Source: Wolbachia pipientis
Lineage (GTDB): Bacteria; Pseudomonadota; Alphaproteobacteria; Rickettsiales; Anaplasmataceae
NCBI RefSeq assembly: GCF_023661085.1
Contig: NZ_JAHDJT010000071.1
Span: 1 to 6,799, forward strand
Reading direction: 5' to 3'
Length of the DNA: 6,799 nt
Below are positions 1-4,923 of the stretch, piece after piece. Numbering within the stretch: position 1 is the first letter of the stretch; every line of letters begins with the position of its first letter. The notes under the pieces were generated by a model. The model was not told where the DNA came from. It searched no databases and was given only the letters and a program-made list of their open reading frames with translations. The position numbers and the translations under genes are program-made.

Positions 1-385
1 CTTCGGCTTTTAACCTTTCTTCTTCAGGTCCGCCTTGCTTTTGCACTGAGTCAGGATGATATATTAAAGAAAGTTTTTTAAGTTTATTGTCAACTTGTGC
101 TTTAAAATATTCCCTATGGTCTCCTATAGTTTTCTTACCCTCTTTAACGCTATTTAAGTCATTATCAAGTTTAGGTAACAAGCCAGGTTCAAGTAGTTTG
201 AGTGTATCCTCCAAAGTCATATGATCTATTACTGTTAAATCATCCTTCTCCTGTTCTCTTTGAGAATTAGATGCAGTAGGAATTTCTTTATCCTTACATT
301 CTATATTTTGAGAATTAAATAATGTAGTAGGAACTTTTTTTTCCGCGTTAACGTCATTAGTACAGTCACTCTTACTTGACAACAT
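1..385 (-). CDS. J-domain-like protein, N-terminal part (cut by window edge)
   Basis: An open frame starts at ATG 385-383 and stays open for 128 codons to the left edge, so the C-terminus is missing. GAGAGAGGG ends a few bases before the ATG and is a fair ribosome binding site. An upstream ATG at 404-402 hits a stop after three codons, so 385 is the start. Residues 1-60 are polar, Asn/Ser/Lys/Glu-rich and probably disordered. From about residue 85 the sequence resembles helix II of a DnaJ J domain, with KLKKLSLIYHPD followed by a QGG-PEEERLKAE stretch; His110-Pro111-Asp112 would be the HPD motif that stimulates the Hsp70 (DnaK) ATPase. The expected following helix is only partly visible. The start lies 18 bases after the stop of the small membrane peptide gene, suggesting one transcript with the two genes upstream. 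It is not canonical DnaJ, where the J domain is at the extreme N-terminus. A co-chaperone or a J-domain effector are both possible. The J-domain call rests on one motif and its flanks. Confidence 0.72.
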   Translation of the reverse strand, partial: MLSSKSDCTNDVNAEKKVPTTLFNSQNIECKDKEIPTASNSQREQEKDDLTVIDHMTLEDTLKLLEPGLLPKLDNDLNSVKEGKKTIGDHREYFKAQVDNKLKKLSLIYHPDSVQKQGGPEEERLKAE

Positions 386-403
386 TTTACTACCCTCTCT
401 CCA

Positions 404-487
404 TTAAAAAAAATACATAAATAACAAAACAAGCAAAAAAACCGCTAATGCTACAATCGCTAAGAAGATTAGAGTCCTGCTTTTCAT
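404..487 (-). CDS. 27-aa putative single-pass membrane peptide
   Basis: A short frame runs from ATG 487-485 to TAA 406-404. It encodes a Lys/Arg start (MKSRT) followed by about 20 almost uninterrupted hydrophobic residues (LIFLAIVALAVFLLVLLFMY) and ends FF. This is a typical one-helix membrane peptide with a positive N-terminus, which predicts the N-terminus in the cytoplasm. It fills the gap between the coiled-coil gene (its stop is 25 bases upstream) and the J-domain gene (18 bases downstream), in the same direction. Its own ribosome binding site is weak: an AGAAAAGAA stretch lies upstream of the ATG. No family is recognised. Low-complexity AT-rich DNA can give such frames by chance, but the exact fit between two co-directional genes and the uniform hydrophobicity argue for a real gene. 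Confidence 0.5.
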   Translation of the reverse strand: MKSRTLIFLAIVALAVFLLVLLFMYFF

Positions 488-512
488 AAAAATTCTTTTC
501 TAACATCATAAA

Positions 513-1310
513 TCATTTACTGAGGTTATTACTCATTTGACTAGACAATATAAGCTCATCTATGTAAGAGCTTGGATCGGATACCACCACAATATCATCA
601 TCCAATTCATCAGAAGACTCAGTTGCTGTATTAGAGGCTTGAGTAGTACTATTTGTCTCATACAAATCCTGCGTTATAGTAGTGTTACTATGGCTAGATT
701 CCTGCAAATTTTCTGTTACAGTTTGTTTGCTATTAGATTTATCTGCCCCTTGCAAGTTTTGTATTGTAGCACTTACGCTTGGTAAATTAAGAATTGTATT
801 CATCTTTGCAAGCAACTCTTGATTGACTAACTGAGTCTCATTCCTTTCCTTATCCAGTTTTTTTATTAATTCCCTTAACTCTTGTTTTTCTTGATTAGAT
901 CTTTCAGTTAATTCCTTTTTATCCTCCTCATATTTTTTCATCAAATCCTTTTTTTCTTGTCTCATCTGATTTATTGATTCTTGATATCTTTTCTCTGCTT
1001 CTTCTTCTGCTTTGGCCATTTTTGTCATTAAATCCACTAGCTCTTTTTGACTTTTTTCAAAGCTTTTCATTAATTCTATTTTTTCTCTCTCGAGCTTCTC
1101 TTTTTCTTTCACATTCTCCCTAATTAAAGAAGAGTATTTTTCTTCAACTGCCTTCATTTTCTTTTTAAAATTTTCTAACGCTTCTCTATGCTGAGCTTTT
1201 AATTCTGACATAATTTTGTTGTACTTAGAGCTAGTAACTGAAGATCCAACTGCAGCACCTGCTCCTGTTAATAATGCACCACCACCAACTACTGCTAATC
1301 CAACTAACAT
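513..1310 (-). CDS. Membrane-anchored coiled-coil protein of unknown function
   Basis: The product is 265 aa. AAGGAGGTG lies four bases before the ATG and fixes the start. Residues 1-25 form a glycine- and alanine-rich hydrophobic segment (LVGLAVVGGGALLTGAGAAV) that looks like a membrane anchor of the glycine-zipper type rather than a cleaved signal peptide, since no basic N-region precedes it. Residues about 30-170 are a long run of Lys/Glu-rich heptad-like sequence (repeats such as KEKEKLEREKIELMK and EEEAEKRYQESINQMRQEKK), expected to form an extended parallel coiled coil. Residues about 175-265 are rich in Ser, Thr, Asn and Gln, with an acidic patch DELDDD near 235, and are likely disordered. 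The family is not recognised. In intracellular bacteria this layout occurs in surface or secreted host-interaction proteins, but nothing in the sequence proves export. It is the first gene of the cassette that continues with the small membrane peptide and the J-domain protein. Confidence 0.85.
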   Translation of the reverse strand: MLVGLAVVGGGALLTGAGAAVGSSVTSSKYNKIMSELKAQHREALENFKKKMKAVEEKYSSLIRENVKEKEKLEREKIELMKSFEKSQKELVDLMTKMAKAEEEAEKRYQESINQMRQEKKDLMKKYEEDKKELTERSNQEKQELRELIKKLDKERNETQLVNQELLAKMNTILNLPSVSATIQNLQGADKSNSKQTVTENLQESSHSNTTITQDLYETNSTTQASNTATESSDELDDDIVVVSDPSSYIDELILSSQMSNNLSK

Positions 1311-1314
1311 AAAA

Positions 1315-1323
1315 CACCTCCTT
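1315..1323 (-). promoter_or_regulatory. Strong Shine-Dalgarno for the coiled-coil gene
   Basis: On the minus strand AAGGAGGTG precedes ATG 1310 by four bases, with six bases between the AGGAGG core and the ATG. It is a full match to the anti-SD of 16S rRNA, far stronger than the sites of the two following genes. It settles the start codon and suggests the first gene is the most strongly translated of the three. Confidence 0.75.
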
Positions 1324-1340
1324 AAATATAGTATTGATTT

Positions 1341-1368
1341 TATATACCATAATAAGTTTATAATACAA
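1341..1368 (-). promoter_or_regulatory. Candidate sigma70-type promoter of the left-hand cassette
   Basis: Reading the minus strand, TTGTAT (1368-1363) is followed after 16 bases by TATATA (1346-1341), or after 18 bases by TATAAA. These resemble -35 and -10 boxes about 30 bases upstream of the coiled-coil start. The region is very AT-rich, so chance matches are common and the call is tentative. Confidence 0.3.
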
Positions 1369-1579
1369 CTATTTTTGAAAAAACATTTTTAATAAAAACA
1401 TAAGTCAATTAGTGTTACAACAAATTTATTTATTAACTACTTTTCCAAAAATCGCAAAAAGTACCTACATTTGTGAGAACAAGCTGCGTGAAAATATAGT
1501 TGTGAAACTTTTGCAACAAAGTTAGGCAAATTGGTTCGTATATAAACGTGGTGGAAGTAAGCTAATATAGCTGGTTTTG
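1369..1579. other. Non-coding stretch, 5' exon side of group II intron 1
   Basis: No gene could be supported between the promoter region of the coiled-coil gene and the predicted 5' end of the intron. It is AT-rich on the left, and 1460-1579 is less AT-biased. On the minus strand one frame without a start codon is open from 1577 down to TAG 1439-1437 (about 46 codons). It could be a remnant of another repeat or gene, but its length is within chance. The last bases, CTGGTTTTG (1571-1579), can pair with the intron and may be its IBS1. Confidence 0.4.
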
Positions 1580-1827
1580 GTGTGCCATAGAGTCACAAAA
1601 AATGTTCAGAAAAGAGCAAACTAAGTGCGAAAGCTGCACAATAGATGAGGGTGGGCCCCTCGGAGCCGGTTTACAAGAGCAGGCTTCAAACAACCATAAG
1701 CTGCTTTGGTAAAGAGCCAAGGTAGTAAGCGTTATGGAAAAGGCGCAATTATGCGTCATGTGTGAAATAGAAAGATGAACGAAAGTGAACCATCGATGAG
1801 GTGTCGAAAGCTATTACTGAATGACGT

Positions 1828-1836
1828 TAAAACCAG
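1828..1836 (+). other. Candidate EBS1 of intron 1
   Basis: TAAAACCAG at 1828-1836 is complementary over nine bases, one of them a U-G pair, to CTGGTTTTG at 1571-1579, which ends exactly at the proposed 5' splice site. Such EBS1-IBS1 pairing selects the 5' exon in splicing and the DNA target in retrohoming. The position inside domain I is reasonable but no fold was computed, so the assignment is tentative. It favours 1580 over 1625 as the intron start. Confidence 0.4.
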
Positions 1837-2127
1837 GAGTCAGATGCTCTTCTGGGATGAATCTATCGGAAACTTGCTTACTGGGTAGGTAGTGTCCGGC
1901 ATAGAGATGGCATAAATCTATTTTAGGCTATTGTGTGGAACTGCGGGAACCTGTCGTTTCGATGATAAGGGAGAAATCCAAAGAGCTGATCTCTGAGGAT
2001 GAGAGTACCGATGCGGAAAACAGGGGTGGATTAGCTCGTAGTAGTGAAGAAGTTTCTGTAATGGAAATGGAGCGAAGGGGCTGAGTTATTCAGTTTTAAT
2101 TATTTGTCAACCGAAAGGGAGGGGTAA

Positions 2128-3348
2128 ATGAATAAAACAAAGTCTTTTGACATACCTAAGCAGCTTATTTGGAGAGCTTATAAACAAGTATTGAAAAATA
2201 AAGGTGCTGCTGGTGTGGATGAGGTTTCGATAACAAAATTTGAAGAGAATCTAAAAGATAATCTATACAAACTATGGAATCGGATGTCATACGGAAGTTA
2301 TTTTCCAGAGCCTGTAAAAGCTGTAGCAATACCGAAAGATACGGGAGGAAGGCAAAGAATTTTAGGTGTTCCCTCAGTATTCGATAGGATAGGGCAAACA
2401 GCAGCTTCTATGTATCTTGAGCCGCTGGTAGAGCCAAAATTCCATGAGGATTCATATGGTTATAGACCAAATAAATCAGCACTGGATGCGGTAGATACAG
2501 CGCGTAAAAGATGTTGGAGGTACGATTGGGCGATAGATCTTGATATATCTGGATTTTTCGACAATTTGGACCACGCATTGGCATTGCAGGCTATCAAGAA
2601 GCACACAGACTGCAAATGGGTCATACTGTACGTTGAAAGGTGGATGAAAGCCCCTATTCAGCAAGCAGATGGTAGGAAGGTAGTTAGGGAAAGAGGAGTT
2701 CCGCAAGGAGGTTCAATTAGCCCAATCATCTCTAATATATTTATTCATCATGTATTTGATATATGGATGAAACAAGACTATCCGACAGTATTATTTGAGA
2801 GATATGTGGACGATGTGATAGTGCACTGTAAGACCCAGAAACAGGCAGACTTTATGAAGGTAAAGATCGAAAAGAGACTGGCTGAGTATAAGCTAAAATT
2901 GCATCCTGATAAAACACAAATTGTGTACTGTAAGGATAACAATAGGAGTGATGAATTTCCTAAACAAAGTTTTGATTTTCTGGGTTACACATTCAGACCC
3001 AGGTTAGCAAGAAATAAAATGGGAAAGAAGTTTGTCTCATTTCTACCTGCAATTAGTAACAAAGCCAAGAAAAAGATCTGTCAAGTCATAAGGTCATGGA
3101 GAATACACAGACAAACATCAACAACTTTGGAGAAAATATCGAAGAAGGTAAACCCAATAGTCAGAGGCTGGTATCAGTACTATGGCAGGTTTTACAGGAT
3201 AGAGATATACAAACCTCTGAAGAACATAGAGCGGCAACTTGAAAAGTGGGCAAGAAGAAAGTACAGGAAACTTCGAACTCATGGAAGACTAGTAAGGCAA
3301 CTTCTAGGAAAAATGAGAAAAGAAGGACCTGACACTTTCTATAGCTAA
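2128..3348 (+). CDS. ltrA: Group II intron reverse transcriptase/maturase, C-terminus replaced by IS630
   Basis: This protein helps the intron RNA fold and splice, and copies it into DNA at the target site. GGGAGGGG just before ATG 2128 is a good ribosome binding site. RT blocks appear in order: RT0 about residues 10-40, RT1 around GGRQRILGVPSVFDR, RT2 with GYRPNKSALDAV, RT3 with DLDISGFFDN (catalytic Asp139, Asp137 nearby), RT4 with RGVPQGGSISPI, RT5 with YVDD at 226-229, and RT7 with FDFLGYTFRPR. Domain X (maturase) shows NPIVRGWYQYYGRFY from residue 342. There is no HNH endonuclease domain. The visible frame is 406 aa and ends PDTFYS. The last Ser codon and the TAA stop come from the IS630 terminal repeat. 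Before the insertion the protein was 416 aa, ending FYHWTLGLGQKAE, a C-tail typical of the family. YVDD replaces the commoner YADD, and both catalytic Asp are kept. Polymerase activity may survive, but loss of the conserved C-tail may impair maturase function. Confidence 0.93.
   Translation: MNKTKSFDIPKQLIWRAYKQVLKNKGAAGVDEVSITKFEENLKDNLYKLWNRMSYGSYFPEPVKAVAIPKDTGGRQRILGVPSVFDRIGQTAASMYLEPLVEPKFHEDSYGYRPNKSALDAVDTARKRCWRYDWAIDLDISGFFDNLDHALALQAIKKHTDCKWVILYVERWMKAPIQQADGRKVVRERGVPQGGSISPIISNIFIHHVFDIWMKQDYPTVLFERYVDDVIVHCKTQKQADFMKVKIEKRLAEYKLKLHPDKTQIVYCKDNNRSDEFPKQSFDFLGYTFRPRLARNKMGKKFVSFLPAISNKAKKKICQVIRSWRIHRQTSTTLEKISKKVNPIVRGWYQYYGRFYRIEIYKPLKNIERQLEKWARRKYRKLRTHGRLVRQLLGKMRKEGPDTFYS
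3340..3341. repeat. TA target site duplication, left copy
   Basis: TA at 3340-3341 directly precedes the IS end TAGCTAAC and is repeated at 4301-4302 after the right end. TA duplication is the hallmark of IS630/Tc1/mariner insertion. Joining 3339 to 4301 rebuilds the reading frame of the interrupted reverse transcriptase, which confirms the exact boundaries. Confidence 0.85.
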
Positions 3349-3366
3349 CAAAAAAAAGGTTTCCCC
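3342..3366 (+). repeat. Left terminal inverted repeat of IS630
   Basis: The repeat starts TAGCTAAC and ends TTTCCCC, with an A8-GG spacer. It matches the complement of the right end at 20 of 25 bases, with the mismatches confined to the middle. It also supplies the Ser codon and TAA stop that now end the reverse transcriptase. Confidence 0.85.
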
Positions 3367-3381
3367 AAAGGGATAAAAAGG

Positions 3382-3387
3382 TATAAT
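3382..3387 (+). promoter_or_regulatory. Candidate -10 box of the IS630 transposase
   Basis: TATAAT at 3382-3387 is a perfect -10 hexamer 30 bases before the transposase ATG, just inside the left end, where IS promoters usually sit. No good -35 is seen (GTTTCC at about the right distance), so the promoter is probably weak. Confidence 0.4.
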
Positions 3388-3416
3388 ATGGCATTGAATA
3401 ATAGTGAAGGTAGGAA

Positions 3417-4297
3417 ATGCCAAGACCATATAGTGAGGATCTCAGGGAACGCGTTTTAAAAGTAGTAGACGAGAAAAAAATTACTATGGAGGAGATAAGC
3501 AAGATGTTCAAAATCGATAGAAAAACCATATATTGGTGGAGGAAAAGGAGAGAAGAAACAGGGAGCATAAAGCCATCTTCAGGCTATCAAAAGGGTCATA
3601 GTCATAAAATTAAAGACTTAGATAGCTTTGCCAAATTCTTAGATGAAAATCGAGATATTACAGTCGAAAAGATAATTGAAAAATTTGGCAATATATGCAA
3701 GGACACAGTGTATAACTACCTCAAAAAAGTAAACTATACATATAAAAAAAACTTTTCTCTACCAGGAGAGGAATAAAGAAAAACGCAAGGAATTTATAGA
3801 AAAAATAGCAAAAATGAAAGAAGAAGATTTAGTATTTATAGATGAATCAGGCATAGAAGACAATGACTTTTATACCTATGGATGGGCTCTGAAAGGTAAC
3901 AGGTTATTTGCAGATAAACCAGGATTCAAAAGAAGAAGGGTGAGCATAATAGGAGCACTGAATGAAGGAAAAGTTAAAGCACCGTGGATAATTGAAGGAT
4001 ATTGCAACAGTGAGATTTTTGAGGCTTATGTAGAAAATGTGCTTATCCCAATATTAAGACCTGGACAAACTATCATACTTGATAATGCGAGCTTTCATAA
4101 GTCTGAAAGAATTAATAGAAAATGCTGGATGTAAAATTTTGTTTTTGCCGCCATACTCTCCTGATTTGAATCCAATTGAGCATTTTTGGTTTACCATTAA
4201 ACATGCTGTGAGAAAGATTCTACCAACCTTTTGGCCAGATATCAATTCTGCCATTGATTTTGTCTTTCAGCGCTCGGGGAAATCTTACTTCGGTTAG
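3417..4297 (+). pseudogene. IS630-family transposase (DDE), split over three frames
   Basis: This enzyme would bind the terminal repeats and catalyse excision and insertion at TA. GAAGGTAGG precedes ATG 3417. Frame one (3417-3776, 119 aa) holds the N-terminal helix-turn-helix domain (RPYSEDLRERVLKVVDEKK through KIDRKTIYWWRKRR). At the A8 tract 3744-3751 the homologous reading moves to the second frame, continuing TFLYQERNKEKRKEF and including VFIDESGI (catalytic Asp at 3841) and IILDNASFH (catalytic Asp at 4081) until a stop at 4134. A third frame resumes from about 4094 with LKELIENAGCKI and the final motif LPPYSPDLNPIEHFW, with the catalytic Glu at 4178, and stops at 4297. The second and third catalytic residues are thus in different frames, which should inactivate the protein. 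The first break may be programmed slippage, as reported for some IS630 members; the second looks like an 8-bp deletion. The rebuilt protein would be about 295 aa, normal for the family. Confidence 0.88.
3744..3751 (+). other. A8 tract at the first transposase frame change (possible slippage site)
   Basis: Eight consecutive A follow TAT. Read with seven A, the frame gives YKKTFLYQER and joins the two halves of the transposase; read with eight, it ends at TAA 3776. Runs of eight or more A are known sites of RNA polymerase slippage in AT-rich endosymbionts and in some IS elements, so a fraction of transcripts could encode the joined product. A plain one-base insertion mutation is equally possible. 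Confidence 0.5.
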
Positions 4298-4300
4298 CTA
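4276..4300 (-). repeat. Right terminal inverted repeat of IS630
   Basis: This is the inverted partner of the left end, reading TAGCTAAC from outside inwards and TTTCCCC at its inner border. The transposase stop codon TAG (4295-4297) lies inside it. The second TA of the target duplication follows at 4301-4302. Confidence 0.85.
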
Positions 4301-4339
4301 TATCACTGGACATTAGGTTTGGGACAAAAGGCTGAATAA
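4301..4339 (+). pseudogene. ltrA: Detached C-terminal tail of the intron reverse transcriptase
   Basis: Starting with the TA duplication, this stretch encodes YHWTLGLGQKAE and a TAA stop at 4337-4339. It continues in frame from codon 404 (TTC at 3337-3339) once the IS is removed. FYHW followed by LG is the usual ending of group II intron maturases without an endonuclease domain. The segment has no start signal of its own and is no longer translated as part of the protein. It ends only three bases before domain V. Confidence 0.85.
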
Positions 4340-4342
4340 TGG

Positions 4343-4376
4343 GAGCTGTGTGAATCGCGAGGTTCATGCACAGTTC
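4343..4376 (+). ncRNA. Group II intron domain V (catalytic hairpin)
   Basis: The hairpin is exactly 34 nt. The lower 8-bp helix GAGCTGTG/CACAGTTC contains the AGC triad. A two-base TG bulge follows on the 3' side, and then an upper 6-bp helix TGAATC/GGTTCA is closed by a GCGA (GNRA) tetraloop. This matches the canonical domain V in length, bulge, loop and catalytic triad. Both metal-binding elements look intact, so the RNA core has not decayed although the IS sits about 40 bases upstream. Confidence 0.93.
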
Positions 4377-4380
4377 TGCA

Positions 4381-4412
4381 AGAGACTGGTGGGGAAGTTC
4401 CGCCGGTCTACT
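4381..4412 (+). ncRNA. Group II intron domain VI with branch-point A
   Basis: AGACTGGTGG (4383-4392) pairs over ten bases, including G-T pairs, with CCGCCGGTCT (4400-4409). An unpaired A at 4410 is followed by two more pairs (4411-4412 with 4382-4381). The bulged A is the expected branch nucleotide for lariat formation. It sets the 3' splice site a few bases downstream, about 4417-4422. Confidence 0.8.
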
Positions 4413-4442
4413 CTCCCGTTATATTAAATTACCATATAAAAA

Positions 4443-4915
4443 GTTCGCACAGGTTCAGCGGTATTCCAGTTGCTATATTGCTGATCGCTTCCCCTTGTAC
4501 GCGGCTTTCCCGCACTCTGAGTACTATCAATCAGTCCGACTTCTTTTGTATCTTTAGTCAGTCCTCGCCTTTGTTCTCACGTACCTTAATAGGAATACAA
4601 AGGATCTCCCAAGTTCATTTAGAATCCATCTCAATACATGATACGGCCTACGATCCCGATGGAGGTGAGTGATAACTTGCCTTGTCATTATCCTTCATAC
4701 TGTCTTCCACTAAAATGCAAAATGTCGACCTATATAATGTTGATAAATTTCGGGACTCAATACCTTCACTTTCGTTACACCCTGTATTGTCCGTTCTATT
4801 AGCTTTACTACGCTCGTTACCTTACGTAGCATAATGGTCTGTTTTAGGCTATTGGCTAGGCTTTGCCTAGGTTGGATTTTCACCAACTGTGTTCTAAACG
4901 CTTCTCTTGGCGCAC
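4443..4915 (-). mobile_element. Truncated second group II intron, 5' domain fragment
   Basis: Read on the minus strand, the region starts GTGCGCCAAGAG at 4915 (GUGYG consensus) and continues with paired elements typical of domain I. These are a GTTGG/CCAAC hairpin (4871-4887), a perfect CTAGGC-AAA-GCCTAG hairpin (4856-4870), AACGAAAGTGAAGG (4776-4763), an ACTTGGGAGATCC segment, and a GCGG/CCGC hairpin near 4501-4513. The 12-base motif AACGAAAGTGAA is shared with intron 1, but the rest differs, so this is a different intron lineage. The last bases of the 5' exon, TTTAAT, can pair with ATTAAG (4590-4585), a candidate EBS1. The intron's reverse transcriptase, domain V and domain VI are absent: recognisable sequence stops around 4443, close to the 3' end of intron 1. 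The fragment cannot splice alone. It starts 8 bases after the mutL stop, so mutL transcripts would run into it. A small frame inside it (4710-4955) is not considered a gene. Confidence 0.75.
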
Positions 4916-4923
4916 ACATTAAA

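Larger units (their letters stand above)
3342..4300 (+). mobile_element. IS630-family insertion sequence, 959 bp
   Basis: This cut-and-paste DNA transposon is inserted in the last codons of the intron reverse transcriptase, about 40 bases upstream of domain V. Its ends are TAGCTAAC and GTTAGCTA, and the terminal inverted repeats match at 20 of 25 positions, with TA duplicated on both sides. It carries one transposase gene in the same direction as the intron, nearly filling the element and stopping inside the right repeat. The transposase is broken into three frames, so the copy is probably not self-mobile unless frameshifting rescues it. Because the element lies in the loop that carries the intron ORF (domain IV), the catalytic core of the intron RNA is not cut, though splicing efficiency could change. 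Confidence 0.92.
1580..4422 (+). mobile_element. Group II intron 1 (RmInt1-like layout), interrupted by IS630
   Basis: This is a self-splicing, retrotransposing ribozyme with an intron-encoded protein. The 5' end is placed at GTGTG 1580-1584, matching the GUGYG consensus. A second GTGCG at 1625 is possible but lies in a small hairpin (GTGC/GCAC), which is unusual for a free 5' end. Region 1580-2110 is structured non-coding RNA carrying AACGAAAGTGAA at 1778-1789, a motif also present in the second intron of this window. The reverse transcriptase frame follows, then domain V (4343-4376) and domain VI with a bulged A at 4410. The exact 3' end is uncertain: seven or eight bases after the branch A gives 4417-4418, while the AY-ending rule gives AT at 4421-4422. 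Subtracting the 959-bp IS and one TA leaves about 1.88 kb, the size known for the RmInt1 group of introns whose protein lacks an endonuclease. Assignment to that class is inference. Confidence 0.85.

Noticed and set aside
1437..1577. Minus-strand open frame of about 46 codons without a start codon
   Set aside because: It has no start, no ribosome site and no recognisable motif. It may be a remnant of a repeat but is too short to call.
1625..1629. GTGCG as the 5' end of intron 1
   Set aside because: It pairs with GCAC a few bases on to form a hairpin, its upstream bases show no good EBS1 match, and GTGTG at 1580 gives a better length and exon pairing. It is kept as the second choice.
1562..1759. 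Minus-strand 65-aa frame at the start of intron 1
   Set aside because: It lies antisense to domain I RNA and its composition does not look like a protein.
3161..3568. Minus-strand 135-aa hydrophobic frame
   Set aside because: It is a shadow of the reverse transcriptase C-terminus and the transposase N-terminus across the IS border, so it cannot be an ancestral gene.
4366..4672. Two plus-strand frames of 63-64 aa
   Set aside because: They are read from domain V/VI of intron 1 and from the antisense of intron 2 RNA. Structured RNA with moderate GC explains the lack of stops.
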